A stretch of 64,000 bases of DNA from the NCBI RefSeq assembly GCF_014280965.1, contig NZ_JACODZ010000001.1, forward strand, positions 682,001 through 746,000. Reading direction: 5' to 3'. This DNA comes from Echinicola salinicaeni. Its GTDB lineage: Bacteria > Bacteroidota > Bacteroidia > Cytophagales > Cyclobacteriaceae. The notes beneath the pieces are model-generated. The model was not told where the DNA came from and ran no database searches. It saw only the letters and a program-made list of their open reading frames with translations. Made by a program: the position numbers and the translations under genes. This document shows, piece after piece, positions 45,701 to 53,273 of this stretch. Position 1 is the first letter of the stretch. Each line of letters opens with the position of its first letter.

Positions 45701-46720
45701 GAAACAGAAGAGGAAGGAATAGAATTGGATTCCAATTCTCTTTTGGACTTGGCTTCCAATTACTTTAAAAAATATGCATTGGATGGTCATTATAGAAGTA
45801 GGAACTTATCCTTGATAGAGTTTTCCAATCGGTACTTTTATAATAATAAACTTACCATGTTGCCTGAAATGAATTCTTTAAATGAAACAGTACAGGCCTA
45901 TAAGTGGATAAAAGTGGATGGTATTTGGGATAAACAATCCAATAAGGCTGAGGCTGAAACTGTCTTAAAAGAGGTAAAAGGAATTTTAAAAGATAAACCA
46001 GCGGTGGAAATAGGTGTGATTACTTTTAATTATTTCCAAATGGAGTTGATCACAGAGTATATTTCTCAGGACAATTCATTGTCTTCGGCCAAGATAAGGG
46101 TGAAGAATATAGAAAATGTCCAAGGGGACGAGTTTGATGAAGTGATTTTTTCTATAGGTTATGCCAAGAACAAAGCCGGGAAATTTACAGCGAATTTTGG
46201 TTTGCTGTCCAAAGAAGGGGGGATCAATAGGTTAAATGTGGCCGTGACTCGAGCTAGAAATAGGGTGGTGGTGGTAAGTAGTATTACTTCTAAGGACTTT
46301 AGGGATAAGCAATTACTGAATCCAGGAGTTAAAATGCTCCGTGATTATTTGGCTTATGCAGAGCAAGTTGCTGCTGGTGGAGAAGTAGAGATTCAGGAAA
46401 GTGACACTGCGGGTTTTGAAAGTTCTTGGTATTTGAAGGATAAATTACTGGGGCTTTATGGGAATCATGAATTAAAGAATAATTCCATTTCTCGATTAAT
46501 GGACTTGGAGCTACTTGAGAAGGATAGATATATTGGGGCTGTGCTGACAGATGATAACCGCCTTTTTGCTTCCAAAACGGCTAAGGAGGCTTTTGTGTAC
46601 CATCCACAATTGCTGAGGCAAAAAGGATGGAATGTGGTATTCATTTTTAGTAGACAATATTGGCTTGATCATGAAGATGTGTTGGAGACCAAGTTGTTGA
46701 TGACAAATAAAAAGGAGTGA
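42740..46720 (+). CDS. Large SF1 helicase with DUF4011-like N-terminus and degenerate nuclease-like C-terminus
   Basis: 1326 residues. N-terminal region (about 1-290) begins LMDLSAKNRSIYLSRV, reminiscent of DUF4011 helicases. The SF1 motor is split around a long insert: Walker A GPPGTGKS (311-318), motif Ia VLVVSQKRAALEVV, then about 600 residues rich in helices, Walker B VVFDESSQCF (DESSQ 948-952), VVAGDSQQLQPF (about 970), GHYRSRN, ENVQGDEFDEVIFS and VAVTRARNR (about 1166-1174). The C-terminal tail (about 1230-1326) has the GWNVVFIFSRQYW ending of Vsr/DUF559-like nuclease domains found in such helicases, but the acidic catalytic residues are not evident. Function unknown: DNA/RNA helicase in repair or defence. 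It follows the SDR gene by 6 bases and shares a hairpin with gldH. Confidence 0.85.
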   Translation: MIQDVFKVYMNRLMDLSAKNRSIYLSRVINSQMIDLKDLEFLEHNNAFDYIQELLGRKKKIPLVKIADARDKNTNQISRRLKQISQYAKLTEEESGEKSLFVAWPFVEGKLPNDQVIRCPLLFFPVKLIQEGNYWCLQKKSGDQPFINKSFLLAYAHAHEIGFKKEWWENAIENFPKDPRSFLTELYHYLKKELTLNFNQDLFEGKLDVLGESSPNESERDFKTGLLKLKPNAVLGQFSQKSSFLIRDYEELSEKYTSENLEALFMDWFVQDEEQTLSLKEGNLFNTFPMDASQEEVLKTVREGGSCVVQGPPGTGKSQLICNLVTDFISRGKKVLVVSQKRAALEVVNSRLAQQGFSAFLALVHDFRADRNRLFKKISDQIQSLERYKELNRSLDAIQLERNFSQTVRTIETHSEFLEDYRHALFNTEECGVPIKELYISSSFQEEHFNLTQYYKNYHWNSLDEFLRDFKEYFYYQPRYESPDSFWLHRVDFAQFTPNVIHRFKENLEEIKELKKTAENILGNLLYQPFEFPLVYQSFEHRNRLEELQEIVSNEEIFLTLKKLMNYPKGDLDRLWLENKVDVVKKLLSEEGIEWTVNDKYVETVYEKVLHVLQMKESWWKSISLIFYRKEYKGVWELLKRNGLNRDKEGLNLLVKMLENRLNLNHQYTLLNRKEWVEMPNKPFDFTSFNHQSHILKEALKAKFILEDLGMLSPYLVFEKVDFDQYRLVLQELIGINGLIEMKTSQWKNYFSTIQIKHLLTASNDEKLEMVRRTITQDFSEIVALDRLKRKLRTVDVEVINKLIDTYPDRSFEEIQEVFLKGLRFSWIEHIEAKYPVLQEVGLQKVKNILEEFTSSVEEKIKISRFIAELRLRENTFKKLEYNRLNNLITYRDLLHQVSKKKRLWTIKKLIEEFETEVFKLVPCWLASPETVSALFPLESRFDLVVFDESSQCFAERGLPAMLRGKQVVVAGDSQQLQPFDLYKVRLETEEEGIELDSNSLLDLASNYFKKYALDGHYRSRNLSLIEFSNRYFYNNKLTMLPEMNSLNETVQAYKWIKVDGIWDKQSNKAEAETVLKEVKGILKDKPAVEIGVITFNYFQMELITEYISQDNSLSSAKIRVKNIENVQGDEFDEVIFSIGYAKNKAGKFTANFGLLSKEGGINRLNVAVTRARNRVVVVSSITSKDFRDKQLLNPGVKMLRDYLAYAEQVAAGGEVEIQESDTAGFESSWYLKDKLLGLYGNHELKNNSISRLMDLELLEKDRYIGAVLTDDNRLFASKTAKEAFVYHPQLLRQKGWNVVFIFSRQYWLDHEDVLETKLLMTNKKE

Positions 46721-46740
46721 TCAAAATCACTCCTTTTCTA
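46708..46740. terminator. Bidirectional terminator overlapping the helicase stop
   Basis: AAAGGAGTGA (46711-46720) pairs with TCACTCCTTT (46727-46736), A-run left, T-rich right. The stop codons of the helicase (ending 46720) and gldH (46727) lie inside the stem. Confidence 0.85.
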
Positions 46741-47203
46741 TTTTTAACCCTATGGATTCAATTCCTTTTAGCTCCTTGCTTCTCATATATTGGATCAACT
46801 GAACTTTTAGAGGTATCAGTTCTTCTATGTTTTTGAGAGGAAGGGTGTCCTGTTGGGTGTAAGTATTTCCAAAGCCCTCTCCCAAAGGTTTGCCCGTCTT
46901 TGGGTCAAAAAGGTTGATGTCCAATAATTGATTCTCCAAAAGACTATCAAGACTGTCTTTGAGGATATACCTGACATAGATATTATAATAATCGTAACTG
47001 TCATTGTATTTTATCCTCAAGGTAGATCTTAGGTTTTTGGCAGTTCCAGAAGGCACCTCAAATGTTAAGGTGTCCGCGACTGACCAAGAATACCCAGAAA
47101 GTCCTTGATATTCTTCATAGACCCTGTTGGAATCACAGGAAAATATTCCAGAGGTCAACAATCCTAATAAAATAAAAGGGAGAAACGAAGGTTTCTTATT
47201 CAT
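46727..47203 (-). CDS. gldH: Gliding motility lipoprotein GldH
   Basis: 158 residues from the ATG at 47203. Lipobox in SGIFSC (Cys at about 23) after a hydrophobic segment. The mature protein matches GldH: CDSNRVYEEYQGLSGYSW, FEVPSGTAKNLRSTLRIKYN and DYYNIYVRYIL, ending with the IESIGLKIEKE strand. GldH is needed for gliding in Flavobacterium, but is also present in non-gliding Bacteroidota, so motility cannot be assumed. The start lies inside the last codons of the ricT-like gene (8-base overlap), so the two are coupled. Confidence 0.88.
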   Translation of the reverse strand: MNKKPSFLPFILLGLLTSGIFSCDSNRVYEEYQGLSGYSWSVADTLTFEVPSGTAKNLRSTLRIKYNDSYDYYNIYVRYILKDSLDSLLENQLLDINLFDPKTGKPLGEGFGNTYTQQDTLPLKNIEELIPLKVQLIQYMRSKELKGIESIGLKIEKE

Positions 47204-48653
47204 TGTTCTTAGGACCTTTGTTTTGATTATTTCTGTTATTTTTTTTTCTTGGGGCATTTTTCCTTCTGTTGCCTCTAGATTTTTGAGCCGAACTGGCTGG
47301 GTCTTTACCCTCGTTTTTTTGGGGGGCTACAGTAGGTTTTGGATTAGCTTTGTTTTGAGCTGCACCTTTTGGTTCATTCCTTCTTTTCGCTTGACCTTGA
47401 CCAGTACTTTGACCCTGCCCTTGGTTATTCCTTCTACTGTTTCGGCCTCTTGGAGGACCTTGTTTTTCTGCTGGTTTACCAGTGTTATTGCCAGGTTTGC
47501 GACCTTCTGCTTGTTTGGCGGCCTGGTTTGTATTAGGACCTTTGGCTTTGGGTTTGCGTCTTTTCTTTTTCTTGGTTTTGCTTTTGAACTTTTGATCTAG
47601 CATTTCCAGGTCCATATTGGATTTATTACGATCGTCCTCCAGATCCATCATGTCATCCATTTCAAGGCTAAATGGTTTTTTGCCTTGCTCATTCATTTCG
47701 ATGATTTCCTGGACACGCTCGCAATCAATGGAATGCCAGTTGTTCTCATTATTGTAACTGAACCACATCAACTTCCTAAAGATATCCGTCTTTTGGAGTT
47801 TAGCCTGGCCAGCTTCTGTCAATAATGGTTTTTCAATATTGGGAATATCCTCCAAAGCTGACATATAAGTATCCAGCTCATAGTTTAGGCAACACTTGAG
47901 TCTCCCGCATTGCCCTGAAAGTTTGGTAGGATTGAGAGAAAGGTTTTGGTACCTGGCAGCAGAGGTGCTTACACTCTTGAATTCATGTATCCAGGTGGAG
48001 CAACATAATTCTCTGCCACACACACCTATTCCTCCAAGTCGACCTGCTTCCTGACGGAGACTGATTTGTCTCATCTCAACCCTGATTTTGAATTCAGAGG
48101 CCAATATTTTGATCAACTCTCTGAAGTCTACTCGATCATCAGCTGAGTAATAAAAGGTAGCTTTTGAATTATCTGCCTGAAATTCCACATCAGATAATTT
48201 CATATCCAATTTTACCTCATCGATGATTTGTTTGGTTCGATAAAGGGTGGGAACTTCGCGGTTTTTGGCTTCTTCCCATTTTTCGAGGTCTTTTTGATTG
48301 GCAAGTCTATAAATCTTGAGGATGTTGTCATCATTTTTGATTTTCCTCTTTTGCATTTGCAAACGTACAAGTTCACCCTGCAAAGAAACATATCCTATAT
48401 GATGGCCATTGGGTACATCCAATACTACTGGGTCACCAGTAGTTAATTTGAGGTGATTGACATTGCGGTAGTAATCTTTCCTTCCCCCCTTGAACTTTAT
48501 TTCTACTATATCGAAATTATCAATTGTTGGTATTCCCATATGAGATAACCAATCAAATGAATTCATTTTATTACAATCGCTCGTACCACAAGTGCCATTG
48601 TTTTGACACCCTCCGCTTTCTGAAGTGGTAGAGCAGCTACTACATCCTGCCAT
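47196..48653 (-). CDS. PSP1-domain RicT-like protein with long basic disordered tail
   Basis: 485 residues. N-terminus is Cys-rich (MAGCSSCSTTSESGGCQNNG). The PSP1 domain spans about 45-290: FKGGRKDYYRNVNHLKLTTG, DYRV-like DDRVDFRELIKILASEFK, then GGIGVCGRELCCSTWIHEF and LSGQCGRLKCCLNYELDTY, whose cysteines match the iron-sulfur ligands of RicT. In B. subtilis RicT works with RicA and RicF in RNA maturation. The C-terminal 125 residues (from about 357) are nearly all K, R, N, G, Q and P (KTKKKKRRKPKAKG ... NNRNNQNKGPKNN) and probably disordered and nucleic-acid-binding. Followed by the overlapping gldH; a palindrome lies upstream at 48674-48693. Confidence 0.88.
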   Translation of the reverse strand: MAGCSSCSTTSESGGCQNNGTCGTSDCNKMNSFDWLSHMGIPTIDNFDIVEIKFKGGRKDYYRNVNHLKLTTGDPVVLDVPNGHHIGYVSLQGELVRLQMQKRKIKNDDNILKIYRLANQKDLEKWEEAKNREVPTLYRTKQIIDEVKLDMKLSDVEFQADNSKATFYYSADDRVDFRELIKILASEFKIRVEMRQISLRQEAGRLGGIGVCGRELCCSTWIHEFKSVSTSAARYQNLSLNPTKLSGQCGRLKCCLNYELDTYMSALEDIPNIEKPLLTEAGQAKLQKTDIFRKLMWFSYNNENNWHSIDCERVQEIIEMNEQGKKPFSLEMDDMMDLEDDRNKSNMDLEMLDQKFKSKTKKKKRRKPKAKGPNTNQAAKQAEGRKPGNNTGKPAEKQGPPRGRNSRRNNQGQGQSTGQGQAKRRNEPKGAAQNKANPKPTVAPQKNEGKDPASSAQKSRGNRRKNAPRKKNNRNNQNKGPKNNE

Positions 48654-48673
48654 AAAGCTAGCTATTATTTAGG

Positions 48674-48693
48674 GAGACTGTAGACAGTCTCCT
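48674..48693. promoter_or_regulatory. 20-bp palindrome between purD and ricT-like gene
   Basis: GGAGACTGT (48674-48682), two bases, ACAGTCTCC (48685-48693), perfect 9-bp arms. It lies about 20 bases upstream of the ricT-like ATG and 20 bases after purD. No T-run on either strand, so an operator or RNA-processing hairpin is more likely than a terminator. Confidence 0.5.
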
Positions 48694-48711
48694 CGTGAAT
48701 AGGTTATGGTA

Positions 48712-50004
48712 TCATTTACCATAATTTAAAATGTCTTGACCGATATCCTTTCGGAAATAGACATCTTTCCAGGTAATTTCTTTAACTCTGGAATAGGCAT
48801 TTGAAAGTGCTTCTTCTACACTGTTTCCTTTGCCGGTAATCCCCATTACTCTTCCTCCATTAGTAACTACATCACCTTGTTCATTATTAGTGGTTCCTGC
48901 ATGGAAAGTGATGCTGCTTCCATTCTCAAGTTCGAGGCCGTTGATTTTATCCCCTTTGGGATAACTACCAGGGTATCCTCCAGCAACCATCACCACTGTA
49001 GTAGCAGTGAAGTCTTCCAATGCCAACTTATACTCGGATAGTTTACCTGTTCCGATGGCATATAACAAGTCTACGAAATCACTTTTGATTCGAGGAAGTA
49101 CAGCTTGGGTTTCTGGGTCACCCATTCGTACATTATACTCAATTACATAAGGCTCTCCATTAGTATTCATCAAACCTATAAAGATGAAACCTTTGTAATC
49201 AATGTTTTCCTTATCTAGGCCTGCGATAGTAGGTTTAACTACCTTTTCCTCTACCTTATGCATGAAAGCATCATCCGCAAATGGTACAGGACTAACGGCT
49301 CCCATTCCACCTGTATTCAAGCCTGTGTCTTTTTCACCAATACGTTTGTAATCTTTGGCTTCAGGAAGAATTTTATAGCTTTTTCCATCAGTGGCCACAA
49401 ATACAGATAGTTCTATTCCTGTAAGGAATTCTTCAATGACAACCATATCAGATGCTGCTCCAAATTTGCTCTCAAGCAACATTTCCTTGAAAGAGTTTTC
49501 TGCGTCTTCTAAAGTCTCGCAAATCAAAACTCCCTTGCCCGCAGCAAGTCCATCGGCTTTTAATACGATTGGTAGGCTTTGTGATTTTAAGTATTGCAAA
49601 CCTTCTTCAACAGTTTCTTTGGTGAAGGTTGCTGAAGCAGCGGTAGGGACATTGTTTCGCTGCATGAATTGTTTAGAGAAATCTTTGCTCCCCTCAAGTG
49701 TAGCACCAAGTTTTTTAGGCCCCACGACAGGGATGTTCTTGGTCTCATCTTGATCGGCAAAATAATCTGCTACACCCTTTACCAAAGGCTCTTCTGGTCC
49801 AACAACGATCATTTCGATCTTGTTGGACAAAACAAATTCCTTAAGCGCTGGGAAGTCTGTTATGCTCAAAGCAACATTATTGGCAATAGCTGCTGTTCCT
49901 GCATTTCCAGGGGCTACGAATAATTGGTCACACTTTGGGCTGTTAACAATCTTATAAGCAAAGGCATGTTCTCTGCCTCCGCTTCCTAATAATAATATGT
50001 TCAT
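48712..50004 (-). CDS. purD: Phosphoribosylamine-glycine ligase PurD
   Basis: 430 residues, cytoplasmic. ATP-dependent ligation of glycine to phosphoribosylamine, step two of purine synthesis. Seen: MNILLLGSGGREHAFAYK, the ATP-grasp loop VLKADGLAAGKGVLI, VVIEEFLTGIELSVF, DYKRIGEKDTGLNTGGMGA and EYNVRMGDPETQAVLPR. Length is normal. Begins 15 bases after recQ, so recQ, purD and probably ricT and gldH are read leftwards together. Confidence 0.97.
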   Translation of the reverse strand: MNILLLGSGGREHAFAYKIVNSPKCDQLFVAPGNAGTAAIANNVALSITDFPALKEFVLSNKIEMIVVGPEEPLVKGVADYFADQDETKNIPVVGPKKLGATLEGSKDFSKQFMQRNNVPTAASATFTKETVEEGLQYLKSQSLPIVLKADGLAAGKGVLICETLEDAENSFKEMLLESKFGAASDMVVIEEFLTGIELSVFVATDGKSYKILPEAKDYKRIGEKDTGLNTGGMGAVSPVPFADDAFMHKVEEKVVKPTIAGLDKENIDYKGFIFIGLMNTNGEPYVIEYNVRMGDPETQAVLPRIKSDFVDLLYAIGTGKLSEYKLALEDFTATTVVMVAGGYPGSYPKGDKINGLELENGSSITFHAGTTNNEQGDVVTNGGRVMGITGKGNSVEEALSNAYSRVKEITWKDVYFRKDIGQDILNYGK

Positions 50005-50019
50005 GAAATTAAATCTATT

Positions 50020-52197
50020 TTAATTGGCATGGTCTGAAATAAACTTGATTCTGTACACCCGAATTTCCTCTTCGCCGAAGTCTTCGTCTTCAAGTTCGTG
50101 CAATGCCTCTCTGATATTGTCTGTTTCTGCATTCATGAAATAGTCGTGAAGGGTGTCTTCACGGTCTTCATCCATGATGTTATTTATATAATAATTGATA
50201 TTTAATTTTGTGCCACTATAAATAATTTGTTCTATTTCCTGTAATAATTCCGTCATCCCAATGTTAAGATTGGAGGCAATTTCATCAAGATCCACTTTTC
50301 TGTCTACTTGTTGGATAATGGATATTTTTACCTTAGATCTGGTTCCCGCAGTTTTGACTACTACGTCAGAAGCAGTAATGATTTCATTCTCCTCAACATA
50401 ATTTTCAATTAGTTTTAGGAACGGAGCTCCAAATTTAGCGACTTTTCCCATACCAACCCCATTAATTTGCGCGAGTTCTTCACGTGTGGTTGGATAAACG
50501 GTGGCCATCTCTTCCAAAGAAGGATCTTGGAAGATCACATAGGGGGGGAGCCCTTTTGATTTTGCGACTCTTTTTCTTTCTACTTTTAGTAACTCAAAGA
50601 GTTTTTCGTCATAGGCTTTTTTGGCGTTGTTAAATTCATCAGACGCCTCATTTTCTATCATTTCTTCAAAGTCATGATCCTTGCTCAAGGTTACTGTATG
50701 AGGGTTTTTGAGAAAATCTTCACTTATTGATGAAAGCTTGATGACGCCGTAATTCTCAATGTCCTTGTCCAAGAAATGTAAGATCATGGCTTGTCTGATC
50801 ACAGATTTCCAATGTCGCTCATCCTTGTCCTTTCCTTGCCCGAATACGGTGAGTCCATCATGTTTATAACTCTCCATGTATTCGTTCTGTTCACCTTGGA
50901 TGACTTTGACCACATGGTCGAGGTTAAATCGTTGGTTGGTTTCTTTTACAGCTTCAATAGCTATTTGTATATCCTTCTGTCCATCATATGAGTCTTTCTT
51001 TTTCTTGCAGTTATCGCAATATCCGCAGTCTTCATTAAGGCTTTCACCAAAATAGTGGAGCAATACCCTTCTACGACATACAGAACTTTCTGCATAGGCT
51101 GCCATTTCTTGCAATAAGACTTTGGCATTTTCCCTCTCATTGACTGGTTTGTCCTTGTTGAATTTTTCCAACTTGAGAATGTCGTCGAATTTGTAGAACA
51201 TCAAGCAATGACCTTCCAGACCATCTCTTCCTGCTCTTCCTGTTTCTTGATAGTAACCTTCAAGGGATTTTGGTACATCATAGTGGATGACATAGCGAAC
51301 ATCTGGCTTGTCTATACCCATTCCGAAAGCAATGGTGGCTACGACTACCTCAATTTCTTCATTAAGGAAATCGTCTTGGTTTTTGACCCTAGTAGCTGCC
51401 TCCAAGCCAGCATGATAAGGCACGGCATTGATGCCGTTGACCCTGAGCAGTTCGGCAATTTCCTGTACCTTTTTTCTGCTTAGGCAATAGATGATTCCAG
51501 ACTTACCCTTATGGGATTTTACATATTTGATGAGCTGTTTTTTGGTCTCCGTCTTGACCTTTGGGCGGACTTCATAGAAAAGATTGGTCCTGTTAAAGGA
51601 AGATTTGAAAAGATCAGCATCTTCCATGTTGAGGTTTCTCTGTATGTCTTGCTGGACCTTTGGAGTAGCTGTAGCAGTCAAAGCTATGATGGGCAGGTTT
51701 TCTCCTATCTGGCCTATGATCGACTTTATTTTTCGATATTCAGGTCTGAAATCATGTCCCCATTCTGAAATACAATGGGCTTCATCAATGGCTACAAAGC
51801 TGAGTTTGGCTGATTTCAGGAATTCTATATTCTCTTCCTTGGTAAGTGACTCAGGGGCTACATAAAGTAGTTTGGTATCACCACTTAGGACTTGCTTTTT
51901 GACTTTGTTAGTTTCAGATTTACTGAGGGTCGAATTGAGGAAGTAAGCATTTATTCCAAATGCATTCAACTGATCAACTTGATTTTTCATCAAAGCGATC
52001 AATGGAGAAATGACTATGGCTGTTCCTTCGTTTGTTACAGCGGGAAGCTGATAACAAAGCGATTTTCCCGCCCCAGTGGGCATGATGACAAAGGTATTGT
52101 TACCTTGTGAAATATTGTCAACTATTGCTTCTTGGTTCCCTCTGAATTGGTTGAAGCCAAAAATTTTCTTGAGGTTCTCTTTAATTTTTATATCCAC
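50020..52197 (-). CDS. recQ: ATP-dependent DNA helicase RecQ
   Basis: 725 residues. 3'-5' DNA helicase in recombination and repair. Motifs: FRGNQEAIVDNI (motif 0), Walker A MPTGAGKSLCYQLP, DEAH box AIDEAHCISEWGHDFRPEY, ALTATATPKVQQDI, and motif VI QETGRAGRDGLEGHC. Zinc cysteines CRRRVLLHYF ... CGYCDNC, RQC winged helix (about 405-520), HRDC domain (about 530-620, KSKGLPPYVIFQDPSLEEM) and a further C-terminal winged-helix-like region of about 100 residues (IIQQVDRKVDLDEIASNLNI) that is typical of long Bacteroidota RecQ. Divergent from kdsD. Confidence 0.96.
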   Translation of the reverse strand: MDIKIKENLKKIFGFNQFRGNQEAIVDNISQGNNTFVIMPTGAGKSLCYQLPAVTNEGTAIVISPLIALMKNQVDQLNAFGINAYFLNSTLSKSETNKVKKQVLSGDTKLLYVAPESLTKEENIEFLKSAKLSFVAIDEAHCISEWGHDFRPEYRKIKSIIGQIGENLPIIALTATATPKVQQDIQRNLNMEDADLFKSSFNRTNLFYEVRPKVKTETKKQLIKYVKSHKGKSGIIYCLSRKKVQEIAELLRVNGINAVPYHAGLEAATRVKNQDDFLNEEIEVVVATIAFGMGIDKPDVRYVIHYDVPKSLEGYYQETGRAGRDGLEGHCLMFYKFDDILKLEKFNKDKPVNERENAKVLLQEMAAYAESSVCRRRVLLHYFGESLNEDCGYCDNCKKKKDSYDGQKDIQIAIEAVKETNQRFNLDHVVKVIQGEQNEYMESYKHDGLTVFGQGKDKDERHWKSVIRQAMILHFLDKDIENYGVIKLSSISEDFLKNPHTVTLSKDHDFEEMIENEASDEFNNAKKAYDEKLFELLKVERKRVAKSKGLPPYVIFQDPSLEEMATVYPTTREELAQINGVGMGKVAKFGAPFLKLIENYVEENEIITASDVVVKTAGTRSKVKISIIQQVDRKVDLDEIASNLNIGMTELLQEIEQIIYSGTKLNINYYINNIMDEDREDTLHDYFMNAETDNIREALHELEDEDFGEEEIRVYRIKFISDHAN

Positions 52198-52260
52198 TCC
52201 ATTCTGTCTTTTTAATGATTTGCCGAATGCTTTTCATTAAATATTTAAAGTAAATAATTT

Positions 52261-52268
52261 TACCTTTG
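52261..52268 (+). promoter_or_regulatory. Putative -7 element of kdsD
   Basis: TACCTTTG, full match to TAnnTTTG, 29 bases before the TTG start at 52297; no well-placed TTG for the -33 element. Confidence 0.4.
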
Positions 52269-52296
52269 TACAAATTTAATAATAACCTCGGTAAAA

Positions 52297-53265
52297 TTGA
52301 ATATAATAAAAAATATTAAAAACAGTGCCATTCGTGTCCTCAAAATAGAGGCTGAAGCAGTTCAAAATTTAATTGGCCAAATTGATGATGAATTTGAAGC
52401 TTGTGTAAATGAAATATTGCTTTCTAGAGGACGAGTGGTAATTACTGGGGTTGGGAAAAGTGCTATCGTGGCAACCAAAATAGTGGCCACACTTAACTCC
52501 ACAGGTACGCCGGCTTTATTTATGCATGCAGCGGATGCCATTCATGGAGATTTAGGTATGATTCAAAAGGAAGATTTTGTAATTTGTATTTCCAAAAGTG
52601 GTAATACCCCAGAAGTAAAAGTTTTAGTGCCTATGCTCAAAAAAATGGGGTCTAAGCTGGCCGCCTTGGTTAGTAATAAGGATAGTTATTTGGCCAAGCA
52701 TGCAGATTTTGTTTTGGATGCCACGATTGAAAATGAAGCTTGCCCACTTAATTTAGCTCCTACCACCAGTACCACAGCTCATATGGCGCTTGGAGATGCG
52801 CTGGCTGTATGCTTGTTGGAAGCAAAGGGATTTGGAAGTGATGATTTTGCAAAGTTCCATCCTGGAGGTTCATTGGGTAAACAGTTATATCTTACAGTTG
52901 AAGATTTAGTGGTTAAGGATGCACTTCCTCTCGTTTCGGAAAATGATGACTTGGCCAAGGTGATTTTAGAAATTAGTGGAAAAAGGCTAGGCGCGACTGC
53001 TGTGCAAAATGAGGAGGGAAAGTTGGTCGGGATTGTGACTGATGGTGATTTGAGACGGATGTTGGAACAAAAGCAGGATCTGTCTACAGTTAAGGCGATG
53101 GATATTATGACCAAAGGGCCTAAGACCATAGAGGTGGGGGAATATGCCATTCGTGCCTTGAATAAGATGAAAGAATACAACATAACCCAATTGGTCGTTA
53201 TGAATAATGAGAAGATCATAGGCTTTATCCATATTCATGACTTGATGAAAGAGGGGATTGTTTAA
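52297..53265 (+). CDS. kdsD: Arabinose-5-phosphate isomerase KdsD (KpsF/GutQ family), TTG start
   Basis: 322 residues. Converts ribulose-5-P to arabinose-5-P for Kdo synthesis. SIS domain about 30-165 (VVITGVGKSAIVATKIVATL, HAADAIHGDLGMI, ISKSGNTPEVKVLVPML), then two CBS domains (about 205-320, VTDGDLRRMLEQ and IIGFIHIHDLMKEG). No in-frame ATG occurs before residue 75, which would delete the SIS start, so the TTG at 52297 is chosen. Followed by the guanylyltransferase gene after 8 bases, suggesting a cell-surface polysaccharide role. Confidence 0.94.
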   Translation: MNIIKNIKNSAIRVLKIEAEAVQNLIGQIDDEFEACVNEILLSRGRVVITGVGKSAIVATKIVATLNSTGTPALFMHAADAIHGDLGMIQKEDFVICISKSGNTPEVKVLVPMLKKMGSKLAALVSNKDSYLAKHADFVLDATIENEACPLNLAPTTSTTAHMALGDALAVCLLEAKGFGSDDFAKFHPGGSLGKQLYLTVEDLVVKDALPLVSENDDLAKVILEISGKRLGATAVQNEEGKLVGIVTDGDLRRMLEQKQDLSTVKAMDIMTKGPKTIEVGEYAIRALNKMKEYNITQLVVMNNEKIIGFIHIHDLMKEGIV

Positions 53266-53273
53266 AACGAATC

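Noticed and set aside
41921-47203. Multi-gene defence island around the large helicase
   Set aside because: Flanking genes (SDR, rlmD, gldH, ricT, purD, recQ) are housekeeping or of metabolic type; no methylase, toxin, transposase or other defence gene is adjacent.
47127-47600. A 157-codon plus-strand open frame with hydrophobic, membrane-like composition
   Set aside because: It is the complement of the low-complexity basic tail of the ricT-like gene; Lys/Asn codons read backwards give Phe/Leu/Val-rich frames.
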